Shown here: piece by piece, positions 53,073 through 60,865 of the stretch
How the letters are laid out: every line of letters begins with the position of its first letter
Numbering within the stretch: position 1 is the first letter of the stretch
NCBI RefSeq assembly: GCF_017377795.1
Contig: NZ_JAFRDR010000003.1
Location: 705,948-769,947 of the forward strand
Direction of reading: 5' to 3'
DNA length: 64,000 nucleotides
Source of the DNA: Williamsia soli
GTDB lineage: Bacteria; Actinomycetota; Actinomycetes; Mycobacteriales; Mycobacteriaceae
Notes under the pieces: generated by a model
Databases searched by the model: none
Told to the model about the DNA's origin: nothing
What the model saw: the letters and a program-made list of their open reading frames with translations, nothing else
Made by a program: the position numbers and the translations under genes

Positions 53073-54451
53073 ATTCCCTTGTTCGTAGAGCAGTCAGGTG
53101 CCACCGAAGCGGACCGAGGTTCAGACTTTGGCACTTCTCCGGCCCGCAGATACCTAGTTCCGATCGAGATCATCGCAAGTAGTAGCGAGGCACCGATAAA
53201 TTGCGCAGATACCAAATAGCTACCGTAAAAAGAAAAGACAATCCCCACGCTGAGCCATACAACCGATCCTGGGACAAAATCGACATACAGGACGCAGAGC
53301 GCTCCCACCACTGCAGCGAGTAGCAGACCACCCAAGAAGCCATAGTCACTCAACGCGCCCGACCAAATTGGTGTAGCAATAGCGCCCGTAGAATCTACAG
53401 AAAAACCGAGTGCCGTTGTCAACCAGCGTTCTGGGTCGGCGAACCCCCCGGACAGACCCAAGGACTTCGTCGCTCCGCCGATTATAAATCCCCCCGGGGG
53501 CTGCAGGCCCCCAGATTGAATGAGTTCGTTTACCGACAAACCATTTCGCGCCGACAGATAAAGGCTTGGTCCCAGCGTCTCATTAAAGAAACCAGCAAAC
53601 CCACCGATGGCATTTGCGCGTTCAGACTGGATTGCCTCCAGACGCCCCTCGGTGCGGGCACCATAGGTCAAGAGAGCGGCGCCCAAAACAACAAACCCCG
53701 CGGAGGCGGCGACAAGGCTCCGAGCGATTCCACTGAACCTGTTGAGATGGCCCAGGTAGCCAGTAGCCACGCCCAAGAGGACAGCTACGATGAGCAGTCG
53801 GCTTGCCGTCCCTAAGGTCATGATCACCAGAAGGATTTGGAGAGCACCTATCGAGGCCCGCGGGCTAGACCGGAGAAAGGCCGCAGAAATTACCGCAGAA
53901 CCGAGAGCAATACCCATGATGGGCGATTCACTAGCCACCGACTGCAGGCGCGCTTCATTTCCTTGCAATAGGGGAATGCCCGATGACAGCCTATTTGCCA
54001 ACAACAGCAAGGCCAGCATCAGCAGAAACACATGAGACCGTGTCGATACTTCGATTCCATACGCTTTAGAACGACTACCAGACCGCAACGAACCAAGAAT
54101 TGCGATGATTGCCGCCAAAACTATGCCGAATAGGAGAGCAAATCTAAATGATTCACTCGAGATCGACGAGACTCCGAGATAACTCAGCTGGCCAGCCGTA
54201 CCAAGCCAGGTCAGCGAACATCCAACAAATATGGCAAGGTATAAAGGACGCAGCCTTTTGAATGTAATTGCAAAAACCAACGGGCAAAGCACCGCTAGGC
54301 CGGCCAACGGGAGATCGAAGATCGCAGGAACCGCCAGAAGCGAGAACGCGAGTCCTCCGAAGGTCGCGCGACCAGATGAGACTGCTAGCTGCGTTGCGCC
54401 GGACTCAGTTTCATGCTCCAGCGATTTTCCCTGATGCTGCCTAACTGCCAT
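53069..54451 (-). CDS. Wzy-like polysaccharide polymerase membrane protein, locus B
   Basis: About 460 aa from ATG 54451, with ggaagg 9 nt upstream, overlapping the previous gene by 11 bp; an upstream in-frame start at 54481 is less likely. Ten to twelve hydrophobic helices are seen, with a large outer loop at about 265-370 (TYGARTEGRLEAIQSERANAIGG through STGAIATPIW) containing Arg residues, as expected for Wzy catalytic loops. There is a short charged C-terminus with Cys. It is tightly packed between glycosyltransferases (GTGA overlap downstream). No motif proves the function; topology and the Wzx, Wzz and glycosylphosphotransferase neighbours support it. Confidence 0.65.
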   Translation of the reverse strand: MAVRQHQGKSLEHETESGATQLAVSSGRATFGGLAFSLLAVPAIFDLPLAGLAVLCPLVFAITFKRLRPLYLAIFVGCSLTWLGTAGQLSYLGVSSISSESFRFALLFGIVLAAIIAILGSLRSGSRSKAYGIEVSTRSHVFLLMLALLLLANRLSSGIPLLQGNEARLQSVASESPIMGIALGSAVISAAFLRSSPRASIGALQILLVIMTLGTASRLLIVAVLLGVATGYLGHLNRFSGIARSLVAASAGFVVLGAALLTYGARTEGRLEAIQSERANAIGGFAGFFNETLGPSLYLSARNGLSVNELIQSGGLQPPGGFIIGGATKSLGLSGGFADPERWLTTALGFSVDSTGAIATPIWSGALSDYGFLGGLLLAAVVGALCVLYVDFVPGSVVWLSVGIVFSFYGSYLVSAQFIGASLLLAMISIGTRYLRAGEVPKSEPRSASVAPDCSTNKGM

Positions 54452-55757
54452 TGGTAACAACCTTCCGTCTCCGTTCGGCATGTCTCATTGCCAGCCCATA
54501 CAAATCGGCCAGCGCAGCGACGTGTTCGGAAGAGTCAACGCGCAACTCAGCGACTCCAGACCGAAGGCCCGCTGAACGAGCACGCCTAACGCCGCTCTCG
54601 TCGCAGATCGCCTTGGCGAGCGCCACAATGTCGGAAGATTGGTAAACTGCACCGGTTCGATCATTAACAAGCTCCGGCATTCCGCCCATATCACTGACTA
54701 CTGCGGGAACGTCGTATTGCAGACTTTCCCGCACCGTGTACGGACTATTTTCCGCCCAGCGCGAAGGATGCACAGTCAAATCGACGTCGCGCAGAATCCG
54801 TTCCAGGTCCTCATGGCGGTATACGCCGTGGAAGGTCGCCTTTTTCAGCTTCATTTCTGACGCCAGAGATTCTAGCCTTGCCCGCTCGGAACCGTCACCG
54901 TAGATGCGCAATTCAGCATTTGGTAGCTCAATTTCAACGAATCGCCACGCCCTGACAAGGTCGTCTACGCCCTTCTCGACCGCAAGACGACCCATATACG
55001 CAACGACAAAACGGCCGTCCGCCTTATCGTTGGCCTCTCCGGCACCATTGCGCTGCGCAGCAGATTCACGTGACCATGGCAAGTCCAAATGCAATACAGG
55101 TCCGACACCAACTCCCGATCGTTCAATTACCGACTTCATATAAGCAGATGGGGTATGAATAACCGGGCTTGCAGTCCCCCACAGCCTTGATGAGAGTGGA
55201 TGTTCAACAGCCGCAAGCGCAGACGCAGCCGCGCTGGACTTTACACAACGCTTCGAAATTATGTTTATTGACCGCCGCGCATTTGACATTTCGCCGACGC
55301 AAGCGAAGCAAGCGGCGCCCGCCCTGTCGTCCCAGAGCCGCTGGTTCGCGCAAACGGTCTTGTACTCATGCGCCGTGATAACGCAGGGTGTGGCACGCGC
55401 TACACAGGCACGAGCAACCGAAGGCGTCAACTGGTAGCAGGTTCCATGAAAATGAACGACGTCGGGCCTAAACTGATCAATTACGCGTAACAACCTTCTC
55501 TTAACAGCCGGCGAGTACACCGACCGTACGCCGTTGTTAACTTTTGCTAGGGCTCCATCTACGTCATAAATCCGAGTAGGAGAATATGAAACACGACCAT
55601 TAACTGATTCCATCGGCACTTCTCCAAGAGGAGGCTCCATTCCGAAAAAGTGCAAGTCGTGGCCCGCGGCGGGTAGGTTCCGAGCCTGCCAATCGATATA
55701 TGTTTCCACTCCACCAACGTGATGCATGAACTTACTAACGACAAGGATACGACTCAT
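54441..55757 (-). CDS. GT4-family glycosyltransferase
   Basis: 438 aa from ATG 55757, one base after the pyruvyl transferase stop. GT-B fold: VVSKFMHHVGGVETYIDWQ, VVHFHGTCYQLTP, ITAHEYKTVCANQ and a Cys-containing insertion (GAACFACVGEM) in the N-terminal half. Then come YMGRLAVEKGVDDL for the donor Lys and HPSRWAENSPYTVRESLQY, where the EX7E pair is present (E in AENSPY and E in RES). The HEYKTVC..R...C..C arrangement is common in GT4 proteins of exopolysaccharide loci and may bind zinc. Role: an extender transferase of the locus B repeat unit. Donor unknown. Confidence 0.85.
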   Translation of the reverse strand: MSRILVVSKFMHHVGGVETYIDWQARNLPAAGHDLHFFGMEPPLGEVPMESVNGRVSYSPTRIYDVDGALAKVNNGVRSVYSPAVKRRLLRVIDQFRPDVVHFHGTCYQLTPSVARACVARATPCVITAHEYKTVCANQRLWDDRAGAACFACVGEMSNARRSINIISKRCVKSSAAASALAAVEHPLSSRLWGTASPVIHTPSAYMKSVIERSGVGVGPVLHLDLPWSRESAAQRNGAGEANDKADGRFVVAYMGRLAVEKGVDDLVRAWRFVEIELPNAELRIYGDGSERARLESLASEMKLKKATFHGVYRHEDLERILRDVDLTVHPSRWAENSPYTVRESLQYDVPAVVSDMGGMPELVNDRTGAVYQSSDIVALAKAICDESGVRRARSAGLRSGVAELRVDSSEHVAALADLYGLAMRHAERRRKVVTNGS

Positions 55758-55758
55758 T

Positions 55759-56973
55759 TTACGAAGCCCAATCGTCGAGACGGGTCTTAAGCTGCTTGAT
55801 CGCGACTGACCGAGCGGTTTCGTCAAAATTGATAGCCGCATCGACCATCACCGCTAGCGCTGCCTCCGTTGTTCGTCCATAGTAGCCTGCCTGTTTAGTC
55901 ATACCGATCTCATTCATTAGCGACGAATGCTTCTCTTCGTAGCCGAGCAAAACAAGTGGCGTTTCACTGCAAAGCGCTGCAATTCCGGCGTGCATACGCG
56001 CGCTGATCACCAAGTCGAAGTCCAGGCGTATGCTTTCGCACAGCGCTCTATAACTTGCAGCTTCCAAGCGTCCCGCACTTGCGTGCTTCGGCAACGACTG
56101 CTCGATATACTTGACCGCGTCGCCGTCCTGACCAGCGCTTGACTGGGCAACACGGTGATGCATCTCGAAGGTCGAGGTTAATACCTTCTGTGGATGGTTC
56201 AGAATATAGGCGAGAATCTCGTCGACCTGCCATTGCCAGGTCCTCTCATCGAAATAGTCGCCCGCTACCGGCACAATCAGCACACGCAGTGAATCGTTCT
56301 GCGAGCTCGGCAACCCGTCGTGACGACTTTCGTAGTTGCGAAACGCGAGGTCAGGAACGTAAGTAGCGTCCAACGCGCAACTCTCGGCGACAGCTTTGCT
56401 AGACCGGTCACGAACGTTGATGTTGACTTCGCCAGCTAGCTTCCGGAGGAGCGTCTTGAGTAGTGAACCTTCTGCTTCGATGCTTATCGGCATAGTAGTC
56501 ACAGCCGCGCCCGAGCGTTGACTGAACCACCAGGTCCAGAGAGTGAGTGCGCTCTCCTTGATATATCGATCGCCTATATATCCGCCGCCAACCGGATATA
56601 CGTGAGTCGCGGTCATGTATGCCAAGGCAGTCGGCTTCAAGCCCCTCGGCAGAGCCATGCCTACGCGCTCAGTTGCTTGCCGCCGATACTTCGATGGCAA
56701 CATCGAAGCTCCAGATAACAGCGTAATTGAGAGCATCCACTGTACTAAAAGGTGGAGGCGTGGAATCCCCGTTCTCGAATTGTATTCAATTCGATCAAAC
56801 ATTCGTTTATGGATTGTCACGCGCGGGTACATGACTTTGAATATCCTGTCATCGAGCGCGACTATGTGCACTTCTTCGTTTGGGTGAATCTGTGTCACCT
56901 TGTCTAGCGTGGCATCGACCAGCTCGCGGTCTCCCAAATTTTCACCCGAATAACACTCGGTAATGAGTATCAT
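55759..56973 (-). CDS. Polysaccharide pyruvyl transferase family protein
   Basis: 404 aa from ATG 56973 in ATGA overlap with the upstream GT2 stop. The N-terminal ITECYSGENLGDRELV and the C-terminal VISARMHAGIAALCSETPLVLLGYEEKHSSLM are the two conserved parts of the WcaK/CsaB family: a phosphate-binding loop region and the ARMH...EKH active-site segment with the His/Arg that bind phosphoenolpyruvate. Such enzymes form ketal pyruvate on sugar hydroxyls and make the polymer acidic. Cell-wall pyruvylation also serves as an anchor for SLH-type proteins in other bacteria, though no SLH protein is seen here. Cytoplasmic, acting on the lipid-linked repeat unit. Confidence 0.85.
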   Translation of the reverse strand: MILITECYSGENLGDRELVDATLDKVTQIHPNEEVHIVALDDRIFKVMYPRVTIHKRMFDRIEYNSRTGIPRLHLLVQWMLSITLLSGASMLPSKYRRQATERVGMALPRGLKPTALAYMTATHVYPVGGGYIGDRYIKESALTLWTWWFSQRSGAAVTTMPISIEAEGSLLKTLLRKLAGEVNINVRDRSSKAVAESCALDATYVPDLAFRNYESRHDGLPSSQNDSLRVLIVPVAGDYFDERTWQWQVDEILAYILNHPQKVLTSTFEMHHRVAQSSAGQDGDAVKYIEQSLPKHASAGRLEAASYRALCESIRLDFDLVISARMHAGIAALCSETPLVLLGYEEKHSSLMNEIGMTKQAGYYGRTTEAALAVMVDAAINFDETARSVAIKQLKTRLDDWAS

Positions 56974-57887
56974 TTGCTTACCTTATTCCAGTTCAGCGCA
57001 CCTCGAGAAACTAGCCACATGCGTCCCGCCTGAATAGGAGTAGTACGTCTGGCGGCGATCTTGACAACCAGACCGATCGCGACCACAAATGGAATAAGTC
57101 GCCGCTCCCAGACCGACCCGTACTTTCTCACATAAGCGCAACGTGCATTGAGCAGGCTTGCCTCCACTGTTGCAGAAGCTATTTTCTTGGAACTATTGCC
57201 GAGATGTTGCGCTGAGACAGCAAGTACCTCGAACTGGGTGTCGCTCGCTAAGTCTCTCGCCAATGCGCTCATTTCGATCCAGAACATCTCTGGGTCAAGC
57301 ACGATCCCGTCTAGCAAGCGCGGGTCTAGTGAAAGTACTGTACCGGCCGGCACCCATGGTTTTCCTAGAGGAAAGGTTCCGCTTCCAAGCTGCGCAAGCA
57401 TCTGCTTCTGTTTAGAGAGACTGCCATACGTGAGCTGCATCAGAGCGTTCCGAGTGGTGTAGATCTCGCGCACGTTCTCTAGACGATCGGCGTCTACTAT
57501 CTTCGGAACCAGAATGGGAGCCGCAGATTGCGGTGGCCAACACAGTGCACGCAAGGACGCCTCATCGATAACGACGTCAGGGTTAATCATCACCAGTCTC
57601 TTCTCGGACTGGACGACGTCTTTCAAAATGAAGTTGAGCGCCGCAGAATATCCCTCGTTTGCGTGTGTGGTCAGTGTGGTCGCGAACTCGACCCGAGGCG
57701 CGCGCCCCGACGAGTCATCGATTACGTACAACTTCAGCGCCAGGCCTCTGTCTGACAGCGACTTCGCTGATGCCAGCGCCTGCCGTACTTCCTGTTCCGA
57801 GTGACCGTAGGTTATTACGCAGACAATGACACCCTCTGAATCATCAAGTTTATGCGGTCGTCCACCGTCTGCGAGTTCGTTGCCCAC
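56970..57887 (-). CDS. GT2-like glycosyltransferase
   Basis: 305 aa from GTG 57887, the only canonical start before the conserved strand GVIVCVITYGH. This makes the gene overlap the end of the preceding one by 73 bp, which is unusual. The GT-A half follows: LYVIDDSSG, NEGYSAALNF and LVMINPDVVID in the DxD position (NPD). The acceptor half contains WVPAGTVLSLDPRLLDG and DPEMFWIEMSALARDL, an arrangement like rhamnosyl- or galactofuranosyl-transferases. One hydrophobic segment near 265-280 (RLIPFVVAIGLVVKIAA) may tether it to the membrane. Coupled to the pyruvyl transferase by a 4-bp overlap. Confidence 0.75.
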   Translation of the reverse strand: MGNELADGGRPHKLDDSEGVIVCVITYGHSEQEVRQALASAKSLSDRGLALKLYVIDDSSGRAPRVEFATTLTTHANEGYSAALNFILKDVVQSEKRLVMINPDVVIDEASLRALCWPPQSAAPILVPKIVDADRLENVREIYTTRNALMQLTYGSLSKQKQMLAQLGSGTFPLGKPWVPAGTVLSLDPRLLDGIVLDPEMFWIEMSALARDLASDTQFEVLAVSAQHLGNSSKKIASATVEASLLNARCAYVRKYGSVWERRLIPFVVAIGLVVKIAARRTTPIQAGRMWLVSRGALNWNKVSK

Positions 57888-58759
57888 TGTTGAAGCCTTT
57901 CCGAAACGTCTCTTGCTGTCTCGATAATGTTCATATCGAGATCCTCAATTCTGGATATGACTGCGTGCGGTGGAGCAATATCTACGGCCTCAGAGCCGCC
58001 GACAATAATTTGTGGAATACCTGCAGCGGCAAGATCAAAGAAGAATGGGTTGCGGGTGTTTCTCATTTGCTTGTGCGGCAGATTGATGACAACCTCGGAC
58101 GTACGCCTGAGGCGTTCGATTAGAGCGAGACGATCTACCGGCTTTTCAGAGTTTAAGTCCGGTGGCCAACCCGACCCGATAATCCGCACGTCCATTCCGC
58201 GTGCAATTAACGCTCTTACGCTCTCGACTCGTTCTCGATACGCGGTTCCGACGATAACTAGACTGTGGCTCGTCGAAACCGTTTGCGATATCAGAGTGGT
58301 GAGGTAACTAGGCAAGAGGTGAGGCCACGGCATATGGATATTTTCGACCGGCCCCGATTGATTCCAACAGGAATCTGCCGCAAAGACCGCATCGTAGTAG
58401 TCGAATGTCGTAGCGAAGTCGCGCTCGCCGATCGGCTCGTCTCCAATCCACGCCACTAGATGTTTAGAGCGCTTCTTGAGTTGACGGAGCACTCCACCTC
58501 CCAACCTGTGCGGTGCCATGACAATTGCGAGTTCGTTTTCCCCAGGTCGAGCTAGAAGCTGAAGTCGAGTGGCGCAGTTGAGGACCTCGCTGTTGCGCAC
58601 CAGAAACCTACTCGGCGTACCAGAGAGATTTGCAAGGGCGAGCGGGGTGGAAGTTCTTTGCGACACAGCGGCCGCGAAGTCGTGTGGTCCAGGTCCCCAC
58701 CACTTGAACCCGAGGAACAGAACGGAGCCCGCAGTCACAGATCTATGCGGCGCATTCAT
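57815..58759 (-). CDS. Putative GT-B type glycosyltransferase, family not recognised
   Basis: About 314 aa from ATG 58759, overlapping the flippase stop (ATGA). N-terminal strand SVLFLGFKWWGPGPHDF, then LVAWIGDEPIGERDF and a middle DYYDAVFAADSC. The C-terminal half has SLVIVGTAYRERVESVRALIARG, IIGSGWP and NPFFFDLAAAGIPQIIVGG, which is the layout of the glycosyltransferase family with a C-terminal nucleotide-sugar domain (spore-protein CgeB-like). No EX7E motif is present. No membrane segment. Location between Wzx and a GT2 supports a role in repeat-unit assembly. Its 3' end overlaps the next gene by 73 bp. Family assignment is tentative. Confidence 0.7.
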   Translation of the reverse strand: MNAPHRSVTAGSVLFLGFKWWGPGPHDFAAAVSQRTSTPLALANLSGTPSRFLVRNSEVLNCATRLQLLARPGENELAIVMAPHRLGGGVLRQLKKRSKHLVAWIGDEPIGERDFATTFDYYDAVFAADSCWNQSGPVENIHMPWPHLLPSYLTTLISQTVSTSHSLVIVGTAYRERVESVRALIARGMDVRIIGSGWPPDLNSEKPVDRLALIERLRRTSEVVINLPHKQMRNTRNPFFFDLAAAGIPQIIVGGSEAVDIAPPHAVISRIEDLDMNIIETARDVSERLQQWATNSQTVDDRINLMIQRVSLSA

Positions 58760-60081
58760 GTCGCTGCCCAACCCAGGAATATTAGTGCTAGTAGGGCCGA
58801 AGAAATGGGCCACATCATTGCGATCTGCATTCCGAGCGTAGGATACTTTTCTCGCTTCATTGGCTTCCAAAACACTAGGAAGGACACGTATTCCTTCACG
58901 GTGGCGGCCACAGTGACTAGTGCAACTCCACCTAGCACCATTGCACCACATGTCATAAGCACAGATAGTGTCGCCAAACCGATACTCACTGACATCGTGG
59001 CGTAAGAACCTCGGTTACTGTAGATCCAAGTCGAAGTCAGTGTATGTGAGGCGATCAACGGGGTACCGACGCCTATTATTGCTACCAGTGTCCATATGTT
59101 TCCGTAATCAGACAAGATTCCCAAGTTGCGGAACAGTATAGCTGCGACAATTATGGAAAGTCCGGCGCCGGTAGCCGCTAGGCAGAGGCGCTTCGACCAC
59201 TGTAAGAATTGTGCTGCATCTCTGTTTCGGCTTAGTGAATTTGACGCGTGATGTTGGACCAATGCCCCACGAAATGCGACCACAGCCTCGAATGCGCGGA
59301 GGGCGATTGCGTAGGCCGCCAACTGCGCCGCGGTAACCCCGAGCAGACCCATCACTCCGAGGTCTGCCCGCTGATATACAGTTGCGGATATCGCCATTCC
59401 GGCAAACGGCAAGCTTGCGTGCCAGCTCAGTTTAATCGGCGCCGCCAGGTCGCCATCTTTCTTGAATCGGGTACTAATGGCGCGTGTAGAAAGCAGCAGC
59501 GCAGGACTAATCACAATTAGTCCGACCAAATTGCCCAGTGTTGACGCCCAGGCAAGCATGACGGCTCCGCTAGTTCCCGCTGCAGCGATCGCGCACCCCG
59601 ACACAATCCCGTTCACCAAAGTTGCGCACGCAACGAGCCTCATCTTTCCAGATGGGATCGCAATATTTTCGAAGTCGGACAGCAATATTCGCGACAGGAC
59701 TAATATCGTCACCGGCACGCCGATTGGTAGGAAGAATAGCGAAACTACGAGCGCCGATAGTGCAACGACAAGCGATATGGAACGTCTTCGTAGCCAGACT
59801 TTCCAACTCGACACAGTCATTTCGGCAGTGTCACTCAGCTCGACTAGGAGCATCCTGTCGATTCCGTACTGGAGTATGACCGTGGCAATAGCGCCGACTG
59901 ACACCGCAAGTGAGTAGTATCCGATTTCAGCCGGTACGCCCCTCTCGGCCGCCCACAAGAAACCCAGACCCACGAGGGCCAGGTAGCAGACTCTAGCGAT
60001 GCCTAGCAGACTCGCACCGCTTCTCTGATCACGGCTGCTCTTCGCGTGTCGGCCGCGTGCACGTGTGGCGGTTCTCACCAT
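58756..60081 (-). CDS. Wzx-like polysaccharide flippase, locus B
   Basis: 441 aa from ATG 60081. A very basic N-terminus (RTATRARGRHAKSSRDQR) is followed by about 12-14 hydrophobic helices. The middle (FAGMAISATVYQRADLGVMGLLG) holds the Arg/Asp pair inside a helix that is common in MOP-family Wzx proteins. With the Wzy-like protein and the BY-kinase it completes the locus B export route. The 242 bp upstream (60082-60323), between it and the phosphatase-like gene, contain only low-quality ORFs and may carry a promoter. Its stop overlaps the start of the following transferase by 4 bp. Confidence 0.75.
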   Translation of the reverse strand: MVRTATRARGRHAKSSRDQRSGASLLGIARVCYLALVGLGFLWAAERGVPAEIGYYSLAVSVGAIATVILQYGIDRMLLVELSDTAEMTVSSWKVWLRRRSISLVVALSALVVSLFFLPIGVPVTILVLSRILLSDFENIAIPSGKMRLVACATLVNGIVSGCAIAAAGTSGAVMLAWASTLGNLVGLIVISPALLLSTRAISTRFKKDGDLAAPIKLSWHASLPFAGMAISATVYQRADLGVMGLLGVTAAQLAAYAIALRAFEAVVAFRGALVQHHASNSLSRNRDAAQFLQWSKRLCLAATGAGLSIIVAAILFRNLGILSDYGNIWTLVAIIGVGTPLIASHTLTSTWIYSNRGSYATMSVSIGLATLSVLMTCGAMVLGGVALVTVAATVKEYVSFLVFWKPMKREKYPTLGMQIAMMWPISSALLALIFLGWAAT

Positions 60082-60323
60082 CGCTCTGCTGCCGCCTTAA
60101 GTGTAGAGTCGGAGACTTTGCGTTTGGGTGCGTTTGGGTCGCAATGCGCTCTAAGCGGTCTGTGCACGGCGTGTTCCCGGCAAGGGGCTGGTGTTCCTAG
60201 CACTTGCCCTTGAGCGTTTTCTGCTATTTGGTCCCCCCGGCGCCTTGAGTTCGTCGTGCGCTGGGGCTGGGCCGGCGACGGTTTAACAGTGCCGATTTCA
60301 ATCGGTCGGTCCACGTTGGCCAT

Positions 60324-60863
60324 TTATCGCTGGTTAAGAGCAGAGACGCCGACAGCGCTGCGGTTATCGTTTATCCATCGTGCTACTTGCACGATGCAGG
60401 TCTCGATGTCGACAGCGACCAAATCGAATACTGTGGATCTCCGGCCGATCGGATCTGCTATATCCAAGTTCGGACTCATTGGATCGAGTGTGGGATAGTA
60501 GTTCTCCGTAGATGTTTCGCGCCTGTAAATTTCCGAAAGCTCTCGAAGTGCGAACATGCGCTTCCACTGCGCTGGCGCGTGTTGTCTGGAAACCGCACGA
60601 TGTTCTCGAGTCATTCCGAGAACAAGATCGCATTCAGCGACGATCGATGGCGTCAATAGCCTCGAACGAAAGCCGCTCGCATCGGTGCCGCTTTCGATCA
60701 ACGTCCGTTGACTCTCCGGATGCATATCGTGTCCATTCATCGCACGAGTACCAGCGCTCTGCACGACAAGGTTCAGTCCCATGTTGTCGCTGTTAGCAGC
60801 GAGCATGCGCTCAGCGACGGGTGATCGACATATGTTTCCCGTATATACGAACAGCACCTTCAC
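60324..60863 (-). CDS. Low-molecular-weight protein tyrosine phosphatase-like, nucleophile Cys replaced by Tyr
   Basis: 179 aa from GTG 60863, two bases after the glycosylphosphotransferase stop. The fold is that of LMW-PTPs: the P-loop near residue 7, SAGTRAMNGHDMHPESQRTL, LVLGMTREH, and DIADPIG with the general-acid Asp. In this family the loop is CxGNxCRS and the first Cys attacks the phosphate. Here it reads VYTGNICRSP: the codon is TAT where the family has TGT/TGC, so the nucleophile is missing while the Arg and second Cys remain. It should bind phosphotyrosine but not hydrolyse it, unless a sequencing error explains the change. Such phosphatases normally reset the BY-kinase of the same locus; the intact kinase lies at 50266. 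Pseudophosphatase is the favoured reading. Confidence 0.85.
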   Translation of the reverse strand: MKVLFVYTGNICRSPVAERMLAANSDNMGLNLVVQSAGTRAMNGHDMHPESQRTLIESGTDASGFRSRLLTPSIVAECDLVLGMTREHRAVSRQHAPAQWKRMFALRELSEIYRRETSTENYYPTLDPMSPNLDIADPIGRRSTVFDLVAVDIETCIVQVARWINDNRSAVGVSALNQR

Positions 60864-60865
60864 GA

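Noticed and set aside
60082..60323. Possible short gene on the minus strand between the phosphatase-like and flippase genes
   Set aside because: The open frame has no ribosome site, is Pro/Arg rich, and reads across the flippase start; it looks like chance.
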